Positions 31,131-40,373 of a stretch of 47,082 bases of DNA are shown in pieces. Under the pieces are notes generated by a model. The model did no database searches and was not told where the DNA came from. It saw only the letters and a program-made list of their open reading frames with translations. The DNA is from Candidatus Treponema caballi (GTDB lineage: Bacteria; Spirochaetota; Spirochaetia; Treponematales; Treponemataceae). The stretch's first letter is position 1; each line of letters begins with the position of its first letter. Both the position numbers and the translations under genes were made by a program. The stretch spans positions 1 to 47,082 of the forward strand of contig JAGHRS010000045.1 in NCBI GenBank assembly GCA_018066285.1, read 5' to 3'.

Positions 31131-32364
31131 ATTTCTTCCTTCTTGCAGCCTTGTCATCAGGCGTGATGATGGCGTCAATCTTCACATCTTTCTCAGCTGA
31201 AAGCTCATCGATAAGCTCTCTCGTGCAGACAATCGTTGTTCCGCGCGGTTTCGGATGCGGCTCTGCGTCTCCAATAAGGATGACCTGCCGCTGTGCTTCA
31301 GGACGCCAGTCATAAAACTCAATCGCGCCATAAAGGGCTTCGTACACAGCTTCTGGGATATCGCCGCCCTCAATACCGATTATCTTGAACGAGTTCAGGT
31401 TCTTCAGGAACTCAGAAGTGTCGCGTGTAAACGGGAAATACTTCAGCGGCAGTCCGCGGTAACGGAAGCTGTCGACGTAATCGCGGTATAAAAGCAGACC
31501 GTAGCGCACATCCGGACACTTGGCGAGTTTTTCCATCATGTTCGGAACAAGTTCCTTCCGAAGCTGATCGATGTCATCCAGCATACTGCCCGTTGCATCA
31601 ATACAGAACACAACGTCAATGATGTCTTCAGTATCAAGCTTGTCAAACGCATCCATAATATCCTGAATGATTGTCTCAGGACCTTTTGAATACGTCAGGT
31701 TTTCCGCAATCTCAGAGAACGCAGCCGCCGCCTCAGGACTGTAATCATCCGTCAGAACTACCTCAGGCTCCGGTTCTGGTTCTGGCAGCGGGATACGCGT
31801 CGTCTTGAAATCAAACATGAACGGATTATCCATAAAGCCGCCAGTGTAATCGCCATACTGTTTTTCAAACGTGCGGATGTTGATGAACGTGCCTTTGGAA
31901 ATGAGGATTTCGCCGTTACGTGACCACGGATAGCCATACAGCAGTTTCTCAGGGATGTATATGTGAAAAGCGCTGCCGAACTGTTCGTCACTTTCAGGAG
32001 TTGAGTCCATAAGGCTGTACTTGCCGTATTCAGAAACGAGGAATTCTCCGTTCAGGATACGCTGCTCATCACCATTTATTGCATTCCAGCTTTCTGCCCG
32101 GTATGCATAGTTGGACTCCTTTCCTTCCGGGTCTTTCGTGGTTTCAGTGAGCATTATCGAGTTGATGTCCGCCTTCTTCCTGATGAACAGGTGATATCCG
32201 CCTGCAGGATCGCTTTCCAGCCGGATGTCGGAAACTTCAACGATGAGATCAGCAGCTGAAAGTACTGCACAGCAAAACAGCAGCAGAACCGCTGCAACAA
32301 ACTTTCTCCAGTCTTTTTTTGACGCCATATCGATACTATCGGTATTTTTTGCACGAATTGCCAT
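31129..32364 (-). CDS. Secreted von Willebrand factor A domain protein
   Basis: About 411 residues. An N-terminal hydrophobic stretch (FVAAVLLLFCCAVLSAAD) is a signal peptide. A beta-rich region of unknown type follows, then a PEPEPEPE linker at about 200, then a vWA domain starting IDVVFCIDATGSM, whose DATGS is the metal-ion-dependent adhesion site. Later MIDAS residues (GGDIPEA) are present. The start is uncertain: ATG 32364 gives a long n-region, ATG 32328 a more standard signal peptide; neither has a ribosome site. Likely a periplasmic or surface binding protein. Divergent from the next gene by 70 bp. Confidence 0.8.
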   Translation of the reverse strand: MAIRAKNTDSIDMASKKDWRKFVAAVLLLFCCAVLSAADLIVEVSDIRLESDPAGGYHLFIRKKADINSIMLTETTKDPEGKESNYAYRAESWNAINGDEQRILNGEFLVSEYGKYSLMDSTPESDEQFGSAFHIYIPEKLLYGYPWSRNGEILISKGTFINIRTFEKQYGDYTGGFMDNPFMFDFKTTRIPLPEPEPEPEVVLTDDYSPEAAAAFSEIAENLTYSKGPETIIQDIMDAFDKLDTEDIIDVVFCIDATGSMLDDIDQLRKELVPNMMEKLAKCPDVRYGLLLYRDYVDSFRYRGLPLKYFPFTRDTSEFLKNLNSFKIIGIEGGDIPEAVYEALYGAIEFYDWRPEAQRQVILIGDAEPHPKPRGTTIVCTRELIDELSAEKDVKIDAIITPDDKAARRKK

Positions 32365-32434
32365 AGTCTTTTTTCTGAAGTTATGATACACTTTCTTTAA
32401 CAATACTTAAGGAAAAGCGGATATCGGGTAGAGC

Positions 32435-33517
32435 ATGGCATCTGAAGAAATTGAATTTACATCAGTCGATCTTTCAGAATTCTACGATGAATCAGAGCTC
32501 TCGCAGAATGAGAATTCGACAGACCTCGTCGTCCTCACGGAAAAGGAGCGCATCCTCGTCAACATTATGTTTGACCGACTTGCTGAAATCTCTCCTCAGA
32601 AAATGAGCATCATAGCAGACCGTGTCGCCGACCTTGAACGCCTCACCCGCAACATTGCACACTTTCCATCCCTTCTTGAACGTCAGGAAGGCCTTTTTGA
32701 AAACCGCGACCAGTTCACTCTTCTTGAAAACCTGCTTTCCCAGCACGGCAACGACAAGACGCTGCACGTTCCGACAAAGGCCCTGCTTGGCAAGGGATTT
32801 CTCGTAGCAAAGTTCCATCTGTTCATGACGATGGCTTCCCTTTCCGCAAAGCACGAGTTCCCGCGTCACGAAATACAGGAATACAGAAACACAGCCCTGA
32901 CGCTCATGTTCACGGTCATGGCTGAGGATGTCTATCTGAGCCTTCTTGACAACACGGATATATCCGTAGACCTCAGACAGCAGGTTGCGGGTGCCCTGAT
33001 CATACTGTGGGAACACAGAAGTGACCAGAACGTCGCTGATATGGCGCCTGTTCTTGGATCCGTCTGGAAAGCCCGCCGCAAGATTGCTCCTGTTTTCGGA
33101 ACAATGGTCGGTACGAGCGAACTGCTGCTGCTCTCAATGGAAATGGACAACGCATGGATAGAATTCATCTCTCAGAAAGCAGGAGTCCCTGAAATTGCAA
33201 TGTCTCTTGAGGAATTCCTGTTCGGTCTGACGTATGAAGACATCCAGCGCGTCAAAAGCATATTGAAAGACAAAGGCATTCACGCCATAGGACGCCAGGA
33301 AGTTGCATCCATTCTGGGTGTAACACCTGAAAACCCGGATGATGAAAAATCTGATCCACGGCAGTTATACCTGAATTACTCAATCCGCAGGGATAACGCG
33401 AAAGCCCGCTTACGCATGAATCTTCCAGGCCCTCATCACACACTGGAAGACCACTACATGCAGTTCATTCTGGAAACAAACAAGGAGAAACAATACAATG
33501 ACGTCTTCGCAAGATAA
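32435..33517 (+). CDS. Unknown helical protein in operon with XRE-cupin regulator
   Basis: A 360-residue soluble, strongly helical protein rich in LxxL-type pairs, with no domain I can name. The acidic N-terminus (MASEEIEFTSVDLSEFYDES) precedes long amphipathic helices resembling ARM/HEAT-style repeats. It probably belongs to a spirochaete-restricted family; this is inference. Its last 20 bases overlap the regulator gene, and its 3' end supplies the regulator's AAGGAG site, so the two are translated together. Confidence 0.6.
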   Translation: MASEEIEFTSVDLSEFYDESELSQNENSTDLVVLTEKERILVNIMFDRLAEISPQKMSIIADRVADLERLTRNIAHFPSLLERQEGLFENRDQFTLLENLLSQHGNDKTLHVPTKALLGKGFLVAKFHLFMTMASLSAKHEFPRHEIQEYRNTALTLMFTVMAEDVYLSLLDNTDISVDLRQQVAGALIILWEHRSDQNVADMAPVLGSVWKARRKIAPVFGTMVGTSELLLLSMEMDNAWIEFISQKAGVPEIAMSLEEFLFGLTYEDIQRVKSILKDKGIHAIGRQEVASILGVTPENPDDEKSDPRQLYLNYSIRRDNAKARLRMNLPGPHHTLEDHYMQFILETNKEKQYNDVFAR

Positions 33518-34085
33518 GCAGATTCCTTACCGCTTTGGAGAAAAGCTCAGGTCAGTCCGCGAACGTAAAGGCTATACACTCAAGGTGGTCGCTCAGCAGG
33601 CTGGCGTCAGTGAAAGTCTTGTCTCACAGATTGAGCGCAACAGGGTTTCTCCCGCCATAGACACACTGCTTACACTCGCAGATGTCCTGGACATCAATCT
33701 GGAATTCCTTTTTGAAGAATACCGCCGTGACAGGCCTGTCAAAGTCATCCGCTCAGAAGAAAGACGCAAGACACAGGAAGATGAAGTCTGGTACGAAGAG
33801 CTTGCAAAACCTGTAGAAGCAGACGGCGAGCATGCCATGGAATCATACCTGATTACCATTCCAGCAGGTGAACAGACGCACAGAGGCTCATACGGCCATC
33901 TTGGACGCGAATTCGGCTACATTATTGAAGGAAAGGCCCGCCTTCAGTACGAGTCAACAACATACGACCTTGACGAAGGCGACAGCATCAGCTTCTCGGC
34001 TTCTTCACCGCACACGCTGCTCAACAGAGGTGACATCGCACTCAAGGCACTGTGGGTTGTCACGCCGCCGCAGCGTTTCTCCTGA
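33498..34085 (+). CDS. XRE-cupin transcriptional regulator
   Basis: A 195-residue regulator. Residues about 12-66 are a Cro/CI-type helix-turn-helix (LKVVAQQAGVSESLVSQIER). Residues about 115-190 form a cupin barrel (GREFGYIIEGKARLQYE, DEGDSISFSASSPHTLLN) that binds a small ligand. Members control amino-acid, polyamine or sugar genes. No local operator is evident. AAGGAG is ten bases before the ATG, inside the previous gene. Confidence 0.9.
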   Translation: MTSSQDKQIPYRFGEKLRSVRERKGYTLKVVAQQAGVSESLVSQIERNRVSPAIDTLLTLADVLDINLEFLFEEYRRDRPVKVIRSEERRKTQEDEVWYEELAKPVEADGEHAMESYLITIPAGEQTHRGSYGHLGREFGYIIEGKARLQYESTTYDLDEGDSISFSASSPHTLLNRGDIALKALWVVTPPQRFS

Positions 34086-34088
34086 TTC

Positions 34089-35006
34089 ATGCATTTTTCG
34101 ATGAACATCACACAGCCGCTCAGAAAAAAACGGGCGGCTTTTGTTTTTACAGCCCTTCTTCTGGCAGCGTTCAGCCTTTCTGGATGCGCCACAATCCGCT
34201 CAGCCGGAGCCCCACTTTCCTACAATGAAGTCAGCTCAGAAACTGTCCTTGTCTCGGCGGCAACACTGCATCCTGCCATCACCGTAGAAACGTACAGGAA
34301 CGAAAACTATCCGCTCACGTACCACCTGGTGACGGTTGATCTTTCTGACAGCAGCATTTCGCTCGTGTCAGCGCCGCTTCTGGCAGCGTCTTCCGCTGAC
34401 AGCGCAGAATCCGTCTGCGTCACAGGCGAAACGACACAGAGCTTTGCACAGCGGACGGGCGCCATTGTCGCCATAAACGCAACGCCGTTTTCTATTCCCG
34501 GGAATAAACCGCTTTTCATGACGAGTCGCAGACTGTTCACCGGTCTTGTCATTGAAGACGGCACACAGCTTTCCGCCCCGGAAGAACGGTATGGCGCCCT
34601 CGGTTTTACGAAAGACAACACAGCTTTCATCATGGAATCGCAGACTGAGCCACTTCCTGAAGATACGGTGTCCGTTCTCGGCGGCTTCTGGATCATTCTG
34701 AAAGACGGAAAACATACAGACGACTTTGCCGACATCCAGAACTCGCGCACGGCCGCCGGAATTTCCGCTGACGGAAAGACTCTTTTCCTGCTCTCCGTGG
34801 AAGGCGAACGTTCCGCTTCGAGCAGGGGACTGAATTATTACGACTGTGCAGAAATCTTGAAAAAAGCAGGTGCTCGAAGCGCAATTCAGCTTGATGGCGG
34901 TGGTTCCACAAGTCTTATAATACAAGGAAATAACAAACTTTCATATTCCAAAAAACGTGCAGTAGCCAACAATTTTGGTATTTGCGTTACTATCAGTATT
35001 GATTGA
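34089..35006 (+). CDS. Phosphodiester glycosidase family (NAGPA/DUF2233) lipoprotein
   Basis: A 305-residue exported protein. The signal peptide ends SLSGC, a lipobox. The NAGPA domain includes SRTAAGISADGKTLFLLSVEG and the conserved AIQLDGGGSTSL, as in enzymes that split GlcNAc-phosphodiesters or trim cell-wall polymers. The start at 34089 follows the regulator stop by 3 bp without its own site; the ATG at 34101 is an alternative. It probably acts on the outer face of an envelope membrane. Confidence 0.83.
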   Translation: MHFSMNITQPLRKKRAAFVFTALLLAAFSLSGCATIRSAGAPLSYNEVSSETVLVSAATLHPAITVETYRNENYPLTYHLVTVDLSDSSISLVSAPLLAASSADSAESVCVTGETTQSFAQRTGAIVAINATPFSIPGNKPLFMTSRRLFTGLVIEDGTQLSAPEERYGALGFTKDNTAFIMESQTEPLPEDTVSVLGGFWIILKDGKHTDDFADIQNSRTAAGISADGKTLFLLSVEGERSASSRGLNYYDCAEILKKAGARSAIQLDGGGSTSLIIQGNNKLSYSKKRAVANNFGICVTISID

Positions 35007-35031
35007 CTTAATGGAGTTAATCAACTATCCT
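35003..35031 (+). promoter_or_regulatory. pilZ promoter, leaderless
   Basis: TTGACT (35003-35008), exactly 17 bp, TATCCT (35026-35031), then eight bases to the ATG. The -35 box overlaps the stop codon of the upstream gene. Confidence 0.65.
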
Positions 35032-35039
35032 ATATAAGT

Positions 35040-35969
35040 ATGGGTACAGCTACCAGTCAGCAGATTGCGAATTACTACGATTCCTACAGAGACACTGAAA
35101 TTACTTTTACAAAGGAAGTAATCAGAACCCTCAGTCTTGATCCAAGACAAGTCTACATCAAGTGTAATGGTTCACAGTGGCCCTGCATCATTAATTCTAC
35201 ATCACTCATGACAGCCCGCATAATCATCGGCAACAAGAGCGGTGCATTCCAGCACCTTCACGAATTAGGCACTACAGCCCAGATCCGTTTCGGTTTCAAC
35301 CAGCAGGAAGGTGATAAACTCTGCTTCTTTGTCTCTGCACGTGTACAGGAAGTTGCTCCGTACATGTCATCAAGCGACCTTTCTGTCGTTACACTTGCCT
35401 TTACCCAGCGTCCGCCGGATGACCTCATCGAAACAATCGGACGTGTTCTTGAAGCAAATGCAAACGCTGTCCGCCGCCGCGAAGAGCGTATCATCATGTC
35501 GGAAGAGTCAAAGCGCCGCCTTGCACTCCAGAAAGAGGAAACTGTCGTCTTCATCCAGAATGTGCCTCGTAACTGCATTATCCGTGACCTTTCTTTCTCC
35601 GGAGCAAAAGTAATCCTTCTTGGACTTGCCCAGTTCGTCAAGGATAAAGTCGCTGTCCTCAGATTTACTTTTGAAGATACACAGGAAGTGGTTGATGTAA
35701 AAGGTACTGTTGTTGCAGCAGATCAGGTTGAAGGAAGAAAGGAACTTGTTTCCATTTCAATCAGATTCGATGAAGCAACCGTTCCTATGTCTTACAAGAT
35801 ACACATCAACAGCTACCTCACAACGATGAGAAAGAAGCAGCTTGATTCAGTTCCCCAGCAGATGGCAGCTGCAGCATCACAGCAGGATCTGTCTGATAAA
35901 GCCCACGAGCAGGCAAAAGCTGCGCTTGGACTTGCTCAGGCTGGCTTCATGCCAAATACACATCGTTAA
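35040..35969 (+). CDS. PilZ-domain protein, likely c-di-GMP receptor
   Basis: A 309-residue protein with an N-terminal YcgR/PilZN-like region (residues about 20-150) and a PilZ domain about 155-265. The motif IRDLSFSGAKV has the D183xSxxG half of the ligand site. The arginine half is atypical: KRRLAL stands where RxxxR is expected, so binding may be weak. The C-terminal Gln/Ala-rich tail is probably flexible. PilZ proteins in treponemes affect motility and virulence. The likely leaderless promoter sets it apart from the gene before, and the TPR gene follows 23 bp on. Confidence 0.85.
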   Translation: MGTATSQQIANYYDSYRDTEITFTKEVIRTLSLDPRQVYIKCNGSQWPCIINSTSLMTARIIIGNKSGAFQHLHELGTTAQIRFGFNQQEGDKLCFFVSARVQEVAPYMSSSDLSVVTLAFTQRPPDDLIETIGRVLEANANAVRRREERIIMSEESKRRLALQKEETVVFIQNVPRNCIIRDLSFSGAKVILLGLAQFVKDKVAVLRFTFEDTQEVVDVKGTVVAADQVEGRKELVSISIRFDEATVPMSYKIHINSYLTTMRKKQLDSVPQQMAAAASQQDLSDKAHEQAKAALGLAQAGFMPNTHR

Positions 35970-35992
35970 TATAACTAATTAAGGAAGTTATC

Positions 35993-37144
35993 ATGTCTCA
36001 GTCAAACGCCCTGGATACTATTGTCTACATCAATCTCCCGGAAGGTTTTTCCCTTTCTAAAAACGCAATGCACATTGATACGACCATTCCTCTGCCTGTG
36101 CAGCTGCCTGTAAAGAACGGAGAAATTGCAAAGAAAGATACATTTGACATATCCGAGCTGACGCAGGAAATGATTCTGGCCGGTATCCTTACCGTCATGA
36201 CGTACGATAAGGATAACAAAAACATCCAGTACTACAGAAGCGTCCTGAATGAAGCCCGGCCAAACCTTAAGAAAGAACTCACAGAAGCAGCCATCCTTAA
36301 GGCACGCAACGAAGACTGGGATATAGCTGAAGAGATTTTCCAGGCACTGCGCGGCCTTGATCCTGAGGACATGGCTATTGTGCTCAACACAGCCCTGTTC
36401 TTTGATCAACGTGCTGAATCGTACAGAAACTCAGGACTCAACGATGATGCAGACGCATACGATGAATCTGCACTGAACTTCTACAAGATTGCCATGGCTG
36501 CAGAGCCTGCAATTCCGGACGCATTCTTCAACGCAGCGTTCTTCTTCCTGCGGCTCAGAAACTTCTCCCGCGGAAAGGAGTGCTTTGAAACGTTCCTGAC
36601 TCTGACTGCAGACCTTTCTGAAGAAGAGCTCGGTGAAAACGGCAAATACAAGCGCGACCGGGCAAAGAAGGTTGTTGAAGACATTACGAGCCGCAACCTG
36701 GACGACGAGCTTTTCAAGACTGCGTTCGATTACATCTCCATGGGACAGGAAGAAAAAGGTCTTGAGGCCATCCGCGAGTTCATTGAGAAAAACCCGGAAG
36801 TCTGGAACGCCTGGTTCATGCTTGGCTGGGCACTGCGCCGGCTTGAGCGCTACGATGATGCAAAGTCAGCTTTTGAAGAAGCAATAAAACTCGGCGGCAA
36901 CAACTGCGATACCTACAACGAACTCGCCATCTGCTGCATGGAACTGAATCTGTTTGAGGAAAGCCGCAAGAACCTGACACAGGCACTGCAGCTCGAGCCA
37001 GAAAACACGAAAATCATGTCAAACCTGGGATTCCTCGCACTGAAGGAAGGAGACATCAGCACAGCACGCCAGTACTTTACGGCTGTCCTTGAGTTTGATC
37101 CTGACGATCAGATTGTTAAAACTGCTCTGGAAGACATGGAATAG
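35993..37144 (+). CDS. Tetratricopeptide-repeat protein
   Basis: A 383-residue cytoplasmic protein. The N-terminal 75 residues are beta-rich and unclassified. At least six TPR-like units follow, the clearest being NAWFMLGWALRRLERYDDAK, NCDTYNELAICCMELNLFEE and TKIMSNLGFLALKEGD. AAGGAAG is six bases before the ATG. Its close spacing to pilZ suggests co-transcription and a scaffold role in the same process. The 3' end overlaps the convergent DUF192 gene by 29 bp. Confidence 0.85.
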   Translation: MSQSNALDTIVYINLPEGFSLSKNAMHIDTTIPLPVQLPVKNGEIAKKDTFDISELTQEMILAGILTVMTYDKDNKNIQYYRSVLNEARPNLKKELTEAAILKARNEDWDIAEEIFQALRGLDPEDMAIVLNTALFFDQRAESYRNSGLNDDADAYDESALNFYKIAMAAEPAIPDAFFNAAFFFLRLRNFSRGKECFETFLTLTADLSEEELGENGKYKRDRAKKVVEDITSRNLDDELFKTAFDYISMGQEEKGLEAIREFIEKNPEVWNAWFMLGWALRRLERYDDAKSAFEEAIKLGGNNCDTYNELAICCMELNLFEESRKNLTQALQLEPENTKIMSNLGFLALKEGDISTARQYFTAVLEFDPDDQIVKTALEDME

Positions 37145-37571
37145 TGTCGCCGACAGTGACGCCAACTCTCTCAAACCAGCCCTGAGGAACCTCAAGGGCA
37201 TATCTGCATGACACAGAACTTATCGTAGACGCAACGCTGTATGGCTTCATGTCAAAAATGTCGCGGATTTTTCCACGTGCATCAATAAACGCAATGGAAA
37301 GCGGATGCGGCGTATTCTTCATCCAGAAGGAAAGACGCTGATCTCTGTCAAAAACGAAAAGCATGCCGGTTCCGTCAGGTATTTCCTCACGTTCCATAAA
37401 ACCATGATTCCGCGACTCTTCAGTATCAGCTATTTCAGCCTCAACAGTGACAGACGTGCCATTCTGAAGCGCAATTTCAAGGGATTTGACCGGGAGCGCA
37501 TTACCGCTCTTGCAGGAAATGAAAAGCAGGCATGCTGCAATCACAAAAAAAGGAAGCTTGTTCTTTCTCAT
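37116..37571 (-). CDS. DUF192 lipoprotein
   Basis: A 151-residue protein. The signal peptide ends LLFISC, a lipobox. The DUF192 domain shows the usual GFMERE, MLFVF, FWMKNT and LEVPQGWFER segments. The family is exported and of unknown biochemical role. Its start overlaps the upstream gene's stop (ATGA). The end overlaps the TPR gene tail-to-tail, so each transcript carries antisense to the other. Confidence 0.88.
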   Translation of the reverse strand: MRKNKLPFFVIAACLLFISCKSGNALPVKSLEIALQNGTSVTVEAEIADTEESRNHGFMEREEIPDGTGMLFVFDRDQRLSFWMKNTPHPLSIAFIDARGKIRDIFDMKPYSVASTISSVSCRYALEVPQGWFERVGVTVGDTIPCLPEQF

Positions 37572-38092
37572 AGACTGTCCAAAAAGTCCTTCCGGGCCTT
37601 TTCTTCAGAGGCCGCTTCTGTCTGGGCCTTATCCGCAAGCTGGGAAGAAAGGTTCACGTCCATATACTTGATACAGAGCGGCTTTTCAAGCGTCATAATG
37701 ACTGAAGAACCGTTCCAGGAGCAGCGTTCTGGCGTGAGTTCGCCTGGATTGCCATATTTGTCGCAGAGTGTGCTGAAGACAGAATAGTAATCCATTCTGG
37801 CGGTATTTATATTGATGGTGATTGTGTACAGTTTTCCTTCGGTAAACTGGAACCAGCAGTCTGCAAGATAGCCGTTGCCTTTTGTCTCAATGAGGTTTCT
37901 GTCGCCATCCGGCAGCATGGAAACATCACGGTCGCCGCGATAGCCGAACTCAGCATCACGCAGCAGCGCAGACTTTACCTGATCAAGCGTCATGCCAAGC
38001 GTAATGCCACGATAGCCTGACGGCAAGCTGGTCTGCGAAAAAGCACACAGTGCTGAACAGAGGAAAATGGCTATGAAAACGATTCTTTTCAT
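37568..38092 (-). CDS. Unknown exported protein
   Basis: A 174-residue protein with a cleavable signal peptide (KRIVFIAIFLCSALCAFSQ). The mature part starts PSGYRGITLGMTLDQVKSAL, similar to periplasmic proteins in which a GxTxxQVxxxL segment forms the first helix of a BamE-like fold. An ESTEEN-like acidic tail follows. The start ATG lies 17 bp after the Crp-like gene's stop. A longer start inside that gene is rejected because it lacks a signal peptide at the N-terminus. Confidence 0.7.
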   Translation of the reverse strand: MKRIVFIAIFLCSALCAFSQTSLPSGYRGITLGMTLDQVKSALLRDAEFGYRGDRDVSMLPDGDRNLIETKGNGYLADCWFQFTEGKLYTITININTARMDYYSVFSTLCDKYGNPGELTPERCSWNGSSVIMTLEKPLCIKYMDVNLSSQLADKAQTEAASEEKARKDFLDSL

Positions 38093-38108
38093 TGCGGGCC
38101 TGAAATGA

Positions 38109-39287
38109 TTAACGCGCCTTTTGTTTTCTGTAGAAGGCAGCCTGCTTAGACAGTTCTTCGCAGTCAGGTGCAAAAATCTTGTTATCCTGAATGCGTACCA
38201 GCGGATCCTTCAGGAACTGGTTGATGGCAATAGCCTGCAGTTCCTGTGGGATACCACACATATTGAGAAGTTCGTACTGGTTGAACTCAAACTTATAATT
38301 TGAACCCCTGACGCATGCGAAATGCTGCTTATCAAGCTGCAGGGCGAGCATATCAATCATCTTGTGCTCAGGCTCCTGAATCTTTGCATTCTCAAGCTGG
38401 CGTGACATTGACCAGAGGCGTTCAGCGAGCGTATGGGTAAGACGGGCTATCATCTGCGGCTGGGTTGTTACCATCTGGTTGAAGTTCGTTCTATTCACGA
38501 CCATAAGCGTGCAGTCTTCAAAGCAGATTGCGTTTGCGGAACGCGGCTTGTTTTCAAGCAGAGCCATTTCACCGAAGAAGTCTCCCTTCTTGAGGATGGC
38601 GAGCGTTACCTCATTTCCTTCGACAACCTTGGTAATCTTAATCTGACCGGTCTGAATGATGAACATATCGTTTCCATTCTGACTTTCAGAGAAAATCATG
38701 TTGTCTTTTGTATAATTGCGGATTGCATCTGCTGTCGGCTCAAGATACGGCGGCATGCCCTTCTTTGAGAAAACGGCAATACGTTTCTTTGCAAACTCAG
38801 CATTCTCTCCCGTCGGAACGACCTTCAGATACTGATAGTATGTATAAAGAGCAAGCTGGATTTTCGCATTTGCCTCGTAGTATTTTGCATTGGTGAAAAG
38901 CTGTTCCGGAGACTGAACTGTTGCACTCTTGAGTGTAAGGCGTGTCAGGGAATCGTTGACTTCGCGCATCCTTGTAGCAAAGGTGCGGATAATCTTCATA
39001 GCAACAGGAGTGTTTTTCTCGATAAGTTCAGGATACTGTTCCTTGCGGACCGCAATGGCAACAACATCAGTTGCAGCTACAGCATTCTCATATTCTATAT
39101 GACCGGACATGCAGGCAATAACACCGACGAAGTCTCCAGGTCCAAGCATTGTCTGTGCTGTCGGGTCGTTTTCCTTGTAGCATGTTACATGACCGCTCTG
39201 AATAATGAAAAAGCGGTTGCTATCTGCACGGCCTTCAACGAGAACATAAGAACCTTTTCTAAAATTAGCAATTGTTAACTGCAGCAA
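38109..39287 (-). CDS. Crp/Fnr-like protein with two cyclic-nucleotide-binding domains
   Basis: A 392-residue protein. The first cNMP domain (about 5-110) has a degenerate phosphate cassette (GDFVGVIACMSG). The second (about 190-310) has a good one, GDFFGEMALLENKPRSANA, with the Glu and Arg that bind cAMP or cGMP. The C-terminal 75 residues look like a weak winged helix (YELLNMCGIPQELQAIAI). The double arrangement is typical of spirochaetes. It starts with TTG at 39287 after AGGTGGT. It probably heads the transcript that includes the two exported-protein genes. Confidence 0.85.
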   Translation of the reverse strand: MLQLTIANFRKGSYVLVEGRADSNRFFIIQSGHVTCYKENDPTAQTMLGPGDFVGVIACMSGHIEYENAVAATDVVAIAVRKEQYPELIEKNTPVAMKIIRTFATRMREVNDSLTRLTLKSATVQSPEQLFTNAKYYEANAKIQLALYTYYQYLKVVPTGENAEFAKKRIAVFSKKGMPPYLEPTADAIRNYTKDNMIFSESQNGNDMFIIQTGQIKITKVVEGNEVTLAILKKGDFFGEMALLENKPRSANAICFEDCTLMVVNRTNFNQMVTTQPQMIARLTHTLAERLWSMSRQLENAKIQEPEHKMIDMLALQLDKQHFACVRGSNYKFEFNQYELLNMCGIPQELQAIAINQFLKDPLVRIQDNKIFAPDCEELSKQAAFYRKQKAR

Positions 39288-39307
39288 AACCCATCACCAC
39301 CTAATAA

Positions 39308-39336
39308 AGTATAAAAGGCATCCGCTAAAAAATCAA
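39308..39336 (-). promoter_or_regulatory. Promoter of Crp-like gene
   Basis: Minus strand: TTGATT (39331-39336), 17 bp, TATACT (39308-39313). The leader is about 14 bases with an AGGTGG site. Confidence 0.65.
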
Positions 39337-39357
39337 GTTAAACATTGCCATTCTGAA

Positions 39358-40308
39358 TCACACAAAAATGATTTCAGACTCAAGCACAAACCCAGTCTTT
39401 GCCTTTACGACAGATATGACGTAATCTACAAGCTGTCTTACATCTTCTGCTGAAGCACTACCTGTATTGATGATGAAATTCCCGTGCCAGGGAGCAATCT
39501 GAGCCCCTCCTATCTGCACGCCACGTAATCCCGCTTCATCAATAATCTGGCCGCTTGGCTTACCAAATGCCCTGTTATTCTTGAATACACTTCCTGCAGA
39601 AGGATGAGAGAAATGACCTTTCTTATCCCTGTCTGCAATGTGTTCTTCGCATTCAGCAGCAATTTCACCAGGATTTCCTTCTCGTACTCGGAAATCAGCG
39701 GATACTATTACCTTCGAGCTGTCCTGAAACGGAGATTTCTTATAATCCCAGTCTCCGTCTGCAAAACAGTACTTTTTCAGTCTGTAACCGTCAGCACTGT
39801 CCAGATATGCAGCTGATACAAGCACATCACTTACAGAAACGCCATAACAGCGCGCGTTCATGAAAAGCGCACCACCAGCCGTTCCCGGAAGGCCTGCAAA
39901 AGCTTCCAGCCCGGAAAGCCCCTTATCCGCACACCATTTCGCAGCATCATCCATTGAAAGACCGGCGCCGCAATGAAGCAGAAAGGATGCTTCCATATTT
40001 TCTGTATCGGTAACAGTTTCCTCTGAAATAAAGGAAATCTTCTGTGTAGAAACTACAAAACAATCAAGGCCATCATCAGAAACAACAAGATTGGAGCCTG
40101 CTCCTATAACAAAAAACGGAGCATCCTCTTTATCCAGAGTCTGACAGACAAGCTGAAGACATTCAGCAGTATCAGGCTCAATAAAAACAGCAGCTGGTCC
40201 GCCAATCTTGAAAGTAGTATGCAGATTCATGGGTTCATCGTATTTTACAGTACCCGTAAATCCCGGCAACATATTGAAATTTTCCGCTATTTTCCTTAGA
40301 TTAACCAT
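39358..40308 (-). CDS. murB: UDP-N-acetylenolpyruvoylglucosamine reductase
   Basis: NADPH-dependent FAD enzyme forming UDP-MurNAc for peptidoglycan. The 316 residues show TTFKIGGPAAVFIEP, FVIGAGSNLVVSDDGLD (FAD-binding PP-loop), and GLSGLEAFAGLPGTAGGALFMNARCYG. The later HPSAGSVFKNN motif supplies the catalytic Ser. It is the type II (Y-loop-lacking) form. The ATG at 40308 (MVNLRKIAE) is chosen. TATACT ends eight bases before it and no ribosome site is present, so it may be leaderless. Confidence 0.94.
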   Translation of the reverse strand: MVNLRKIAENFNMLPGFTGTVKYDEPMNLHTTFKIGGPAAVFIEPDTAECLQLVCQTLDKEDAPFFVIGAGSNLVVSDDGLDCFVVSTQKISFISEETVTDTENMEASFLLHCGAGLSMDDAAKWCADKGLSGLEAFAGLPGTAGGALFMNARCYGVSVSDVLVSAAYLDSADGYRLKKYCFADGDWDYKKSPFQDSSKVIVSADFRVREGNPGEIAAECEEHIADRDKKGHFSHPSAGSVFKNNRAFGKPSGQIIDEAGLRGVQIGGAQIAPWHGNFIINTGSASAEDVRQLVDYVISVVKAKTGFVLESEIIFV

Positions 40309-40316
40309 ACATATAA

Positions 40317-40322
40317 AGTATA
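40317..40322 (-). promoter_or_regulatory. murB -10 box, leaderless candidate
   Basis: TATACT on the minus strand, eight bases from the ATG. No convincing -35 box. Confidence 0.45.
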
Positions 40323-40373
40323 TAGCAAGGAAAAGATAATTTCCATGATTCAGCTTATGTACGGAGGTTTCAA

